Of a DNA stretch of 64,000 bases, positions 6,401 to 15,118 are shown piece after piece. Below the pieces are notes generated by a model. It was not told where the DNA came from and searched no databases. It worked only from the letters and a program-made list of their open reading frames with translations. Numbering within the stretch: the first letter of the stretch is position 1; every line of letters begins with the position of its first letter. A program made the translations under genes and the position numbers. The DNA is from Pseudoclavibacter sp. AY1H1 (GTDB lineage Bacteria > Actinomycetota > Actinomycetes > Actinomycetales > Microbacteriaceae): contig NZ_PSXX01000018.1 in the NCBI RefSeq assembly GCF_002931055.1, positions 1 through 64,000 of the forward strand, given 5' to 3'.

Positions 6401-8898
6401 ACCTCTCCACGGAAGACCCCCTGGACCGCCACCGGTTCCCCCTCGACGAGTGGGCGCTGGTCGAGCACGAATTCGACGCCAACTCGCAGGGCCTCGTCGA
6501 GACGCTCTTCGCGACCGGCAACGGCTACCTCGGCATGCGCGGCAATCTCGAGGAGAGCCGCGACGGGTACATGTACGGGACCTTCATCAACGGCTTCCAC
6601 GAGACGTGGCCCATCCGCCACGCGGAGGACGCGTTCGGGTTCGCCCAGGTCGGCCAGACGATCGTCAACGTGCCGGACGCGAAGATCATCCGCCTCTTCG
6701 TCGACGACGAGCCCCTCGTCATCAGCGAGGCAGACCTGCTCTCCTACTCGCGCGTCCTCAGCTTCAAGGACGGCATCCTGACGCGCGAGCTCGACTGGCG
6801 CACGCCCTCCGGCAAGCACGTGCGCATCCGCTCGCACCGCCTCGTCTCCTTCACGGACCGCCACTACGTCCTCCTCGACTACGAGGTCGAGATGGTCGAC
6901 CGCGGCGCATCCATCCTCCTCTCGAGCCAGATCATCAACCGCCAGGACGGCGGCGACGAGTTCCAGCGCGGCAAGAAGGAGACCGAGGTCGCCTTCGACC
7001 CGCGCAAGGCGGAGTCGTTCACTGACCGGGTGCTCCAGTCCCGCATCGCGCGCGAAGAGGGCCTGCGCTCGATGCTCGCCTACCGCACGACCCACTCGGG
7101 CATGACGATCGCCGTCGCGGCCGACCACGACATCATCACCGACAACGAGTGGGACGCCACCACGCGCGTCGACGCCGACTTCGCCGAGACCGCCTTCCGC
7201 GTTCGCGCCGAGCCCGGTGTCCCCGTGCGCATCATCAAGCACGTGGCCTACCACACGTCCAAGAGCGTCCCCACCCGCGAACTCGCGGACCGCGCCGACC
7301 GCACCCTCGACCGCATGCGCGAAGTGCCCGTCGAGGACGTGTACCGCTGGCAGCGCGAATGGCTCGACGACTTCTGGGACCGCAGCGACATCGTCATCCA
7401 CGGCCACCCCGTGTACCAGCAGGCGACGCGCTGGAACCTGTTCCAGCTCGCCCAGGCAACGGCCCGCACCGACGGCGGCGGTGTCGCAGCGAAGGGCGTC
7501 TCGGGCTCCGGATACGGCGGGCACTACTTCTGGGACACCGAGGTCTACGTCCTCCCGTTCCTGAGCTACACGGCGCCGAACGTCGCCCGCAACGCGCTCC
7601 GCTTCCGTCACCAGATGCTCGACGCGGCACGCCAGCGCGCGCACGAGATGAACCAGAAGGGCGCCCTCTTCCCGTGGCGCACCATCAACGGCCAGGAGTC
7701 CTCCGCCTACTACGCCGCAGGCACGGCGCAGTACCACATCGACGCGGACATCTCCCACGCGCTCGTGCAGTACGTGGCGGCCACCGGTGACGACGAGCTG
7801 CTCGCGCAGGGTGCCATCGACATCCTCGTCGAGACCGCGCGGCTCTGGGCCGACCTCGGCTTCTGGCGCACGGGAGGCGACGACCACTTCCACATCCACG
7901 GCGTCACCGGCCCAGACGAGTACACGACCGTCGTCAACGACAACCTGTACACGAACGTCATGGCCAAGGCGAACCTGCGAGCGGCGTACGACGCGTGCGA
8001 GCGTCTCCGCGAGACCGACCCCGCCTCGTTCGAGCGCCTCACGATGCGCCTCCACCTTGCAGAGGAGGAGCTCGTCGAGTGGGCTGCCGCCGCCGAGGCG
8101 ATGTTCCTCCCCTTCGACGAGAAGCTCGGCATCCACCCGCAGGACGCGCAGTTCCTCGAGAAGGAGCTGTGGGACCTCGAGAACACGCCCTCATCGCAGC
8201 GCCCGCTGCTGCTGCACTTCCACCCGCTCGTCATCTACCGCTTCCAGGTCCTCAAGCAGGCCGACGTGGTGCTGGCGCTGCTCCTGCAGGGCAACGAGTT
8301 CACGCCGGAGCAGAAGCGCAAGGACTTCGAGTACTACGACGCCCTCACCACGGGAGACTCGTCGCTCTCCGCGGTCGTCCAGTCGATCATCGCGGCCGAG
8401 GTCGGGTACGCGGACCTCGCCGAGCACTACTTCTCGACGGCGCTGTTCGTCGACATCGCGAACCTGCACCACAACACGAGCGACGGCATCCACATCGCGT
8501 CAACGGGCGGCATCTGGAGCGCGCTCGTCTACGGCTTCGGCGGCATGCGCGACCACGGGGGCAAGATCACCTTCGACCCGCGCCTCCCCGCCGACTGGCC
8601 GCACCTCGAGTTCCGCATCACCCTGCGGGATTCGCGCATCCGCGTCGATCTCGAGCAGGACTCCATGACGTTCACGGCGGAGACCGGCTCGGGCGCCGAG
8701 GTGTTCGTGCGCGGACGCCGCGTCGCGGTCGCCCCGGGTGAACCGACGACCGTCAAGCTGGGTGCCGTTGAGGAGCTCGCCGGCTACCCGACGCTGAGCG
8801 ACATCGAGGGCTCGATCCGCGAGGACGGGTCCGTCATCACAGCCTCGATCCCGACGATCTCCGTCGACCACGCAGTGCTCGACGCCGGTCTCGACTGA
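6397..8898 (+). CDS. Glycoside hydrolase family 65 phosphorylase (maltose/trehalose/kojibiose type)
   Basis: An 833-residue GH65 protein: an N-terminal beta-sandwich, then an (alpha/alpha)6 barrel. The hallmark VTGPDEYTTVVNDN puts the catalytic acid at about Glu508. GH65 enzymes split alpha-linked disaccharides such as maltose, trehalose, kojibiose or nigerose with phosphate, giving beta-glucose 1-phosphate and glucose; which disaccharide cannot be read from sequence alone. The ATG at 6397 overlaps the stop of the beta-phosphoglucomutase gene. The frame stays open upstream to about 5533, but that part is arginine-rich shadow translation. Together the two genes move an intracellular disaccharide into glycolysis with saving of ATP. 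Confidence 0.9.
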   Translation: MNLSTEDPLDRHRFPLDEWALVEHEFDANSQGLVETLFATGNGYLGMRGNLEESRDGYMYGTFINGFHETWPIRHAEDAFGFAQVGQTIVNVPDAKIIRLFVDDEPLVISEADLLSYSRVLSFKDGILTRELDWRTPSGKHVRIRSHRLVSFTDRHYVLLDYEVEMVDRGASILLSSQIINRQDGGDEFQRGKKETEVAFDPRKAESFTDRVLQSRIAREEGLRSMLAYRTTHSGMTIAVAADHDIITDNEWDATTRVDADFAETAFRVRAEPGVPVRIIKHVAYHTSKSVPTRELADRADRTLDRMREVPVEDVYRWQREWLDDFWDRSDIVIHGHPVYQQATRWNLFQLAQATARTDGGGVAAKGVSGSGYGGHYFWDTEVYVLPFLSYTAPNVARNALRFRHQMLDAARQRAHEMNQKGALFPWRTINGQESSAYYAAGTAQYHIDADISHALVQYVAATGDDELLAQGAIDILVETARLWADLGFWRTGGDDHFHIHGVTGPDEYTTVVNDNLYTNVMAKANLRAAYDACERLRETDPASFERLTMRLHLAEEELVEWAAAAEAMFLPFDEKLGIHPQDAQFLEKELWDLENTPSSQRPLLLHFHPLVIYRFQVLKQADVVLALLLQGNEFTPEQKRKDFEYYDALTTGDSSLSAVVQSIIAAEVGYADLAEHYFSTALFVDIANLHHNTSDGIHIASTGGIWSALVYGFGGMRDHGGKITFDPRLPADWPHLEFRITLRDSRIRVDLEQDSMTFTAETGSGAEVFVRGRRVAVAPGEPTTVKLGAVEELAGYPTLSDIEGSIREDGSVITASIPTISVDHAVLDAGLD

Positions 8899-8959
8899 CG
8901 CGAGCCTCGCATCCACGAACGCCGACGCCGTCTGCTCCTGCAGGCGGCGTCGTCGTTCT

Positions 8960-9597
8960 CTCAGCGGCCCGCACCCCGGCCCCGCCGATCGCTGCCCGGC
9001 GTTTCCCCCTCCGGTGCGTCCTCCAGAGGGGGATTCGGCTGGCAGCGATCACGGGCGAAGACCTCGCTCCGCGAGGGCGAGGCGGATGCAGGAGCTGCGT
9101 TTCCTTCGGGGACTCCGATCCTGACCTCGAAAGCTCGAGCGCGGAACGGAGAGTCGCCGCCCCGAGGCGACCCTTCCACTGTCGCGCGGTCATGGTGAGC
9201 TCCTCGAGCGTGTGCATCGGGACGAGCTGGCTTCGACCCGGGTAGTGCTCGAACGACGTGCGGAGTGCATCCGCGAACACCACCGCCTGCCTGAGGGTGA
9301 GGCGCGCGGCAAGCTGCGCCAGGAGGGGCGCGAGGGTCGGGATGCCCGACCGGCCTGCCAGCACGAACCGCTTCGGGTCCAGGCGATATCCGCGAATCAG
9401 CTTCCAGGGCAGCGGAAGCCCCCCCAGCAACGAGCACCCGAGGCTTCGGCAAGCACTTGGCCGGGCCCGAGGCGCGCTCGAACGAAGCTCAGATCGAGGT
9501 CACGTGGCGCGAGGGTCCGAGCCGATACCCGGACGCCGTGGTGCGTGGCGACGAGGTCGCTGGCTTCGAGCCGTTTCCTCGGCACAGTGAGCGCCAT
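8960..9597 (-). pseudogene. Decayed DUF559/AbiEi-like gene with several frameshifts
   Basis: Pieces of one protein family occur in three minus-strand frames. From 9597 one frame reads VPRKRLEASDLVATHHGVRV..; near 9430 the homology moves to a second frame with GLPLPWKLIRGYRL and, further on, ALELSRSGSESPKET; near 9090 it moves again to RLALAERGLRP, and then to NPPLED. By memory of the family this order (helix-turn-helix/AbiEi-like part, GLPLP, SxSPxET, then a Vsr/DUF559 nuclease fold) matches actinobacterial DUF559 proteins. Most of the C-terminal nuclease domain is missing. It therefore looks like a dead gene. The next 240 bp (9598-9839) show only a short CGGGCAA tandem repeat near 9650. Confidence 0.5.
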
Positions 9598-9839
9598 CGC
9601 GGCTGATACGGAGAGCCCCTCATCCCTCGTGAGGTCATCGGGCTACGGGCAACGGGCAACGGGCGAGGCAACGGCATGCCGAGAAGATAGAAGCGCACGG
9701 CGCTCCGACCGTCAGCTGCGTCTCCGACTGTGGACGAGCGTCTCTCCACAACCCCGCCGCCTCGGGAGTCGGTGGAGCCGTCCACCGCGCACCCGCAGAG
9801 GGCGAAACGCCGGGCAGCGATGAACGGGAGGGGCGGAGG

Positions 9840-10682
9840 CTAGTACAGGAAGATCGGGAGCCAGGCGGGGTGATGGGCGTGGACGATGACGAGGAACACG
9901 ACGAGGTCGAAGAGCAGGTGCACGCAGATGACGTACGTGAGCGACTTCGTCTTCGTGAAGATCCAGCCCTGGATGAGCGCGAACGGCAGCGTCAGGAGCG
10001 GACCCCATGACTGGTAGCCGAGCTCCCACAGGAACGACACGAACACGATCGACTGCAGCGCGTTGGCGACCCAGAACGGGAAGTGGCGGAGCAGGAGCGT
10101 GAAGACCGTGCAGATGAAGAAGAGCTCGTCCCAGATGCCGACGAACCCGACGCCGACGAAGAGCCGCCCGATCTCGGATGCCGTCGTGACGGCTGGCCAG
10201 TTCTGGTACACGCCGGAGGTGATGAAGTAGAACGGCAGGATGAGCCAGCCCAGGACCAGCACGAGGCAGAGCCAGATCTTCTCTGGTCGCGACCACGGAG
10301 TCCCTCGACGCAGCGGGAACCGCACAGCGTGGTCCTTGTAGACCCACCTCGAGATCGCGTAGGGGACGGCGACGGCGAGCGACAGCACGGTGCCCATGAC
10401 GAAGATGTTGCCCCACGAGATGTCGGCTTTCATCGAGTGGAGGCTGATGATGCCCATGCCGATTCCGACGAGCAGCAGATCGCGCCCGAGGCTCCGGTCC
10501 GCGACGAACCCGAGGGCCACCCCTGCGGCGAGCGGAAGGTAGCCGAGGTCGTTCTCCAGGGCGAAGAGGACGGTTGCGCTGCAGACCACCAGCAGGGCGG
10601 CGACGAGGTGCAGGAGTCGGGTGCGCGGGGGCGCTTGTTCGGGGGTGCCAGTGACGGGCGGATCCTGCGCTCGTTCGCTCAT
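9840..10682 (-). CDS. CPBP-like intramembrane protein lacking the canonical catalytic motif
   Basis: A 280-residue polytopic membrane protein with about eight hydrophobic segments. Its C-terminal half has the layout of CPBP (CaaX protease/bacteriocin-processing, Abi) proteins: an acidic pair on one helix, then FVSFLW, then a late HLLFD. In active CPBP proteases the motifs are EExxxR and FxxxH. Here Asp185-Glu186 replace the Glu pair, position 190 is Ile rather than Arg, and the FxxxH His is absent. It could be a non-catalytic paralogue. The start is the ATG at 10682; a 22-residue soluble N terminus with Pro and Thr precedes the first helix. Confidence 0.65.
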   Translation of the reverse strand: MSERAQDPPVTGTPEQAPPRTRLLHLVAALLVVCSATVLFALENDLGYLPLAAGVALGFVADRSLGRDLLLVGIGMGIISLHSMKADISWGNIFVMGTVLSLAVAVPYAISRWVYKDHAVRFPLRRGTPWSRPEKIWLCLVLVLGWLILPFYFITSGVYQNWPAVTTASEIGRLFVGVGFVGIWDELFFICTVFTLLLRHFPFWVANALQSIVFVSFLWELGYQSWGPLLTLPFALIQGWIFTKTKSLTYVICVHLLFDLVVFLVIVHAHHPAWLPIFLY

Positions 10683-11143
10683 TCACCCATCCTCGCAGGC
10701 CAACTTGGGCGGATGATTGGCCCAGATGGACCCAACGATGTAACGCTCCGGTAACTATCCCGGTTCGCGCCGCGATCCGCATGAGCGTAGGCGAGACGCC
10801 AGGTTGACACCCGGCGAATGCACCGACTTTGGCGGAAAATCAGGCCTCTCAGGCGATACCCGGGGAACCCACCTTGCTACCGTTGACTCTCGGAGCAATC
10901 GCCGCCACACCGGTTCGGCGCCGCGATTCCCCGCGAAAGACCAACCCAGAGCGCTTTATCCGCTGCCTCAGTTAGGCAATTTTGATCGGCAGCGCGCGCC
11001 TGGGGCGACATCCGCGCCCAATCGACATTCTGGCGCTGATCCGCCTGGTACTCCGCCGCCACCGCGACGACCTCCCCCATCGAGGCACCGTCGAGAAGTG
11101 CTGCGAGCTTTCGCGTCCGATCCATCTACCGCAGGGAGAACGC
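10683..11143. other. Non-coding gap before the betaine-transporter operon
   Basis: A 461-bp stretch with no believable gene. It holds TTGACA at 10804 and TTGACT near 10880 as possible -35 elements, and a small GCCT..AGGC stem followed by AATTTTG near 10970-10985. Divergent promoters for the CPBP-like gene and the transporter operon must lie here. I recognise no riboswitch class. Confidence 0.5.
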
Positions 11144-12412
11144 GTGAACGACACAGCTGTGTCTGTGAAAGGCCTCACCAAGGTCTTCGGGCGCAAGCCC
11201 AAGGAAGCCGCGAAGCGACTGAGCTCCGGAACGCCGAGATCTGAACTCGGCGCTGGAGTCACCGCGGCAGTCATCGACGCCACCTTCGACGTCAAGCAAG
11301 GCGAGATCTTCGTCGTCATGGGCCTCTCCGGCTCGGGCAAGTCCACCCTCATCCGGACCCTCAACGGACTGCTGGAGCCCACCGCCGGCAGCATCGTGAT
11401 CCACGGCACCGACCTCGCGACGGCCGACGCCGCCGAGGTCCGCAGCGTGCGACAGAACCACGTCTCCATGGTGTTCCAGCACTTCGCGCTCTTCCCGCAC
11501 CGCACGGTGCTCGAGAACGCCGCCTTCGGCCTCGAGGTCCAGGGTGTCCCCCGCGCAGAGCGGAACGAGCGAGCCCGCAAGGTGCTCGAGCGCGTGAGCC
11601 TCGGGCAGTGGGCCGACTCGCTGCCGTCCGAGCTGTCCGGCGGAATGCAGCAGCGCGTCGGCATCGCCCGCGCTCTGACGGCCGAGACCGACATCCTGCT
11701 CATGGACGAGGCGTTCAGCGCCCTCGACCCGCTCATCCGTCGCGAGATGCAGGAAGAGCTCGTCGAGCTGCAGGCCGAGCTCGGCAAGACCATCATCTTC
11801 ATCACGCACGACCTCAACGAGGCCATGTTCCTCGGCGACCGGATCGCAGTCATGCGGGACGGCGCGATCGTGCAGATCGGGACGCCGGAGGAGATCCTCA
11901 CGGACCCGGCCAACGACTACGTCGCGCAGTTCGTCCAGGATGTGGACCGGGCTCGTGTGCTCACGGCCGGCAGCGTCATGGAACCCGCGCGCGCCGTCGT
12001 CCCGCAGAGCGCGGGACCACGCGGTGCGCTTCGCGTCATGCGCGACACGCAGACCGGCGGAGCGTTCATCACGTCAACGGGCCGCAAGCTCGAGGGCGCC
12101 GTCATCGACCGCCACGTCATGCGCCTCGTGAAGGACGGCCAGCCCGACCTCGCGAGCGCCATCAAGCGCGACATCGCGATGGTCTCCCCCGAGACGCCGC
12201 TCTCCGACCTGTTCGAGCTGTCCGTCGACTCGACCCTGCCGATCGCGGTCGTCGACGAGAACCAGCGCCTCCTCGGTGTGGTTCCCCGCGTCACGATCCT
12301 CGCCTCGCTCGCCAACGTGCCGAGCACCACGGGCCTGCTCCCGATCATCGACCCCGTCACGAGCGTCAGCCCGGCGGACATCGCAGAGACTCTCGAAGGG
12401 AGCCACGCATGA
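11144..12412 (+). CDS. opuAA: Glycine betaine/proline betaine ABC transporter ATP-binding protein
   Basis: A 422-residue ATPase of the ProV/OpuAA type. Walker A GLSGSGKST, signature LSGGMQQR, Walker B ILLMDEAFSAL and the switch His in ITHDLNEA are all present. An approximately 140-residue C-terminal CBS-domain region follows, the part that senses ionic strength in OpuA. It energises uptake of compatible solutes during osmotic stress. The start is a GTG preceded by AGGGAGA; the frame is open further upstream but lacks family similarity. The gene overlaps the permease gene by ATGA. Confidence 0.92.
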   Translation: MNDTAVSVKGLTKVFGRKPKEAAKRLSSGTPRSELGAGVTAAVIDATFDVKQGEIFVVMGLSGSGKSTLIRTLNGLLEPTAGSIVIHGTDLATADAAEVRSVRQNHVSMVFQHFALFPHRTVLENAAFGLEVQGVPRAERNERARKVLERVSLGQWADSLPSELSGGMQQRVGIARALTAETDILLMDEAFSALDPLIRREMQEELVELQAELGKTIIFITHDLNEAMFLGDRIAVMRDGAIVQIGTPEEILTDPANDYVAQFVQDVDRARVLTAGSVMEPARAVVPQSAGPRGALRVMRDTQTGGAFITSTGRKLEGAVIDRHVMRLVKDGQPDLASAIKRDIAMVSPETPLSDLFELSVDSTLPIAVVDENQRLLGVVPRVTILASLANVPSTTGLLPIIDPVTSVSPADIAETLEGSHA

Positions 12413-13386
12413 TCGCGGCCACCGCACTCACGACCCTGCCGGCCACGTTCCGGCTTCCTCTCGGTGACGGGGCGGAGGCGGTCGTCGACTGGCTGACGAA
12501 CGCACTCTCCGGCGTCTTCACCGTCATCCGCTCGCTCTTCCAGGGCATGTACGAGGGCGTCTACTGGGTACTCGAGACGCCGCCGTTCTGGGCGATCCTC
12601 ATCCTGGTCGTCGCGATCGCGTACTTCGCGAAGGGCTGGAAGCTCGCTGTCGGCAGCCTGCTCGGCTTCCTCGTCATCGTCGGCGTCAACCAGTGGGAGA
12701 ACGCCATGGCGACGCTCGCGCTCGTGCTCGTCGCAAGTGCGCTCGCGATCCTCTTCAGCATCCCGCTCGGCATCTGGGCTGCGAAGTCGGATGCTGCATC
12801 GAGCGCCATCAAGCCGGTGCTCGACTTCATGCAGACCATGCCAGCCTTCGTGTACCTGATTCCCGCGCTCATCCTGTTCCGCGTTGGCGTCGTCCCCGGC
12901 ATCGTGGCGACGATCATCTTCGCCATGGCACCCGGCGTGCGCATGACCGAGCTGGGCATCCGCGGAGTCGACAAGGAAGTGGTCGAGGCCGGCCGCGCGT
13001 TCGGCGCGACCCCTGGCCGCATCCTGCGTCAGATCCAGCTGCCGCTCGCGATGCCGTCCATCATGGCCGGCGTCAACCAGGTCATCATGCTCGCCCTGTC
13101 GATGGTCGTCATCGCCGGAATGGTCGGCGCTGGCGGTCTCGGCGCGCAGGTCGTGCAGAGCCTCAACCGGATCGACGTGGCCCTCGGCTTCGAGGCGGGC
13201 ATCTCCGTCGTCATCCTCGCGATGTTCCTCGACCGGGTGACCGCCGCATTCGCCGGGCAGAAGCGTCGTGTGCCGTCGTTCCTCCGCTCCAAGCGCACCC
13301 AGAAGCGCGAGGCGGCCGGAGATCTCGAGCAGGTCGACACGAGCTCCACCCCGACTCAGGCGCCGGTCGCGGCCGGCACTGCCTGA
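12409..13386 (+). CDS. opuAB: Glycine betaine/proline betaine ABC transporter permease
   Basis: A 325-residue membrane protein of the ProW/OpuAB type. Several hydrophobic helices are followed by the MetI-like core (FMQTMPAFVYLIPALILFRVG..). The EAGRAFGATPGRILRQIQLPLAMP segment is the EAA loop that docks on the ATPase. The C-terminal tail is basic then acidic. It is translationally coupled to the ATPase gene by ATGA. The substrate-binding protein follows after 43 bp. Confidence 0.92.
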   Translation: MIAATALTTLPATFRLPLGDGAEAVVDWLTNALSGVFTVIRSLFQGMYEGVYWVLETPPFWAILILVVAIAYFAKGWKLAVGSLLGFLVIVGVNQWENAMATLALVLVASALAILFSIPLGIWAAKSDAASSAIKPVLDFMQTMPAFVYLIPALILFRVGVVPGIVATIIFAMAPGVRMTELGIRGVDKEVVEAGRAFGATPGRILRQIQLPLAMPSIMAGVNQVIMLALSMVVIAGMVGAGGLGAQVVQSLNRIDVALGFEAGISVVILAMFLDRVTAAFAGQKRRVPSFLRSKRTQKREAAGDLEQVDTSSTPTQAPVAAGTA

Positions 13387-13429
13387 CCCACAGACCTCAA
13401 CTCCCCCAACCAGAAACGAAAGGACGCGC

Positions 13430-14326
13430 ATGCGTACCAAGAAACGAATCATCACCGGGATCGCGGCGGCTTCCGCCGCGGCGCTCGCCCTCACCGCATG
13501 CTCCGGCGACACCGCCGCTGAGACGCTCGAGAACGGCGACCAGAAGGACATCACGATCGCCGTGTTCAACGGCTGGGACGAGGGCATCGCCGCGTCCGAG
13601 CTGTGGAAGGCGATCCTCACCGAGCAGGGCTACGACGTCGAGCTCGAGTACGCGGACCCGGCTCCGGTCTACTCCGGCCTCTCCACGGGCGACTACGACC
13701 TGACCCTCGACACGTGGCTGCCGGTCACGCACTCCGACTACGTCGCCGAGTACGGCGACGACATCGTCGACCTGGGCGCGTGGAACGACGAGGCGTCGCT
13801 GACCATCGCGGTCAACGAGGACTCCCCGATCACCTCGCTGGAGGAGCTCGCCGGCTCGGCCGACCAGTTCGGCAACACCATCATCGGCATCGAGCCGGGT
13901 GCTGGCCTCACGCGCGTCACGCAGGAGGACGTCATTCCCGGCTACGGCCTCGAGGGGATGAACTACCAGACCTCGTCCACCGCTGCGATGCTCACCGAGC
14001 TGCAGACGGCGACGAACAACGGCGAGAACATCGTCGTCACGCTGTGGCGCCCGCACTGGGCCTACGACGCGTTCCCCGTGCGTGACCTCGAGGACCCGAA
14101 GGGTCTCCTGGGCGACGCCGAGGGCATCCACTCGTACGGCAAGGCCGACATCGTGGAGACGCACCCGACCGCGGCTGCTTGGATCCAGAACTTCAAGATG
14201 GACTCCGAGCAGCTCTACTCGCTCGAGAACCTGATGTTCAACGAGAACGAGACGGACGACTACGCGCCGATCGTCGAGCAGTGGATCTCCGAGAACCAGG
14301 AGTACGTGGACTCGCTCACGGCGTAG
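13430..14326 (+). CDS. opuAC: Glycine betaine ABC transporter substrate-binding lipoprotein
   Basis: A 298-residue exported binding protein. The N terminus (MRTKKRIITG, then an Ala-rich core and LTACSGD) is a lipoprotein signal with lipobox Cys at about 25. The mature part belongs to the OpuAC/ProX family (IAVFNGWDEGIAASELWKAIL, DLTLDTWLPVTHSDY, GIEPGAGLTR). Trp and Tyr residues in these segments are those that usually cage the quaternary ammonium. It is the third gene of the operon; GAAAGGA precedes the ATG. A strong hairpin terminator follows. Confidence 0.92.
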   Translation: MRTKKRIITGIAAASAAALALTACSGDTAAETLENGDQKDITIAVFNGWDEGIAASELWKAILTEQGYDVELEYADPAPVYSGLSTGDYDLTLDTWLPVTHSDYVAEYGDDIVDLGAWNDEASLTIAVNEDSPITSLEELAGSADQFGNTIIGIEPGAGLTRVTQEDVIPGYGLEGMNYQTSSTAAMLTELQTATNNGENIVVTLWRPHWAYDAFPVRDLEDPKGLLGDAEGIHSYGKADIVETHPTAAAWIQNFKMDSEQLYSLENLMFNENETDDYAPIVEQWISENQEYVDSLTA

Positions 14327-14360
14327 CCCGCACTCCGGTCTCGCGGAGCCCGCGAACCAC

Positions 14361-14394
14361 ACGAGCCCACCCCGATCTGTCGGGGTGGGCTCGT
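14361..14394. terminator. Bidirectional hairpin terminator
   Basis: Perfect 15-bp arms at 14361-14375 and 14380-14394 with a 4-nt TCTG loop. It lies between the end of the betaine-transporter operon and the convergent HAD phosphatase gene, and can serve both. Confidence 0.75.
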
Positions 14395-14446
14395 CTGCGT
14401 TCTCGGCGATATGCAGGATGCTGGCTCGAAGCGGAGCCAGCACCCT

Positions 14447-15118
14447 TCACGGGCGCTGCTGGCGGTCCCGGATGAGCGCCGGGAGCTCGGCCATGCGCTC
14501 GAACGTCTGGGCACCGGCATCTTCGAGCCACGCTCGCGGCGTGAGGCCGCCCGCGAAGCCGTAGGCGTGCATCCCGGCTGCCACCGCTGCCTGCACGCCG
14601 TACGCGCTGTCCTCGACGACGACGCACGTGGCGGGGTCGACGCCCATGCGGTCGGCGGCGTGGAGGAACAGGTCGGGTGCCGGCTTCCCGTTCTCGACTT
14701 CGGTGGCGCTGTAGATGCGCCCCTCGAAGCGCGGGTGAAGCCCGGTGTGCCCCAGCGTCTTGCTGAGCTTCGCGTGGTCTCCGCTCGAGGCGACGCAGCT
14801 CGCGAGCCCCAGCTCATCCTGGATGACGGCAAGCGCCTCCGGCAGGCCGTCGACCGCCGTCAGCTCGGTATCGAAGGCACGGAAGAGCGTCTCGCGCTGC
14901 AGCGCGAACCACCCCTCCGGCACGGGGCGCCCCAGCCCTTCCTGCAGCTTCCGCTCGAAGGTCGCCTGCGACGTGCCGAGGAATCGGGCGACGTGCTCAT
15001 CCTGTGTGAGCTGCCAGCCGAGCTCGGCGAGCATCTCCCGCTCGATCCGCACCGCGAGCACCTCACTGTCGACGAGCACCCCGTCGCAGTCGAAGATGAC
15101 GAGTTCGACCGGGCTCAT
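14447..15118 (-). CDS. HAD-superfamily phosphatase/phosphoglucomutase-like hydrolase
   Basis: A 223-residue HAD hydrolase, subfamily IA. Motif I is VIFDCDGVLVDSE, motif II CVASSGDH, motif III Lys lies in ENGKPAPDLFLHA, and motif IV is VVEDSAYGVQAA. The family dephosphorylates or isomerises sugar phosphates. The ATG at 15118 overlaps the stop of the beta-glucosidase gene (ATGA), so it is coupled to sugar release by that enzyme. Its substrate is probably a sugar phosphate but cannot be named. Confidence 0.85.
   Translation of the reverse strand: MSPVELVIFDCDGVLVDSEVLAVRIEREMLAELGWQLTQDEHVARFLGTSQATFERKLQEGLGRPVPEGWFALQRETLFRAFDTELTAVDGLPEALAVIQDELGLASCVASSGDHAKLSKTLGHTGLHPRFEGRIYSATEVENGKPAPDLFLHAADRMGVDPATCVVVEDSAYGVQAAVAAGMHAYGFAGGLTPRAWLEDAGAQTFERMAELPALIRDRQQRP

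Noticed and set aside
6391-8136. 581-codon minus-strand frame inside the GH65 gene
   Set aside because: Antisense shadow of a complete GH65 enzyme with low-complexity Val/Ala/Asp/Arg composition.
10683-11143. Riboswitch ahead of the betaine transporter operon
   Set aside because: No conserved core of a known riboswitch class was seen; osmotic control by promoter and CBS domains is enough.
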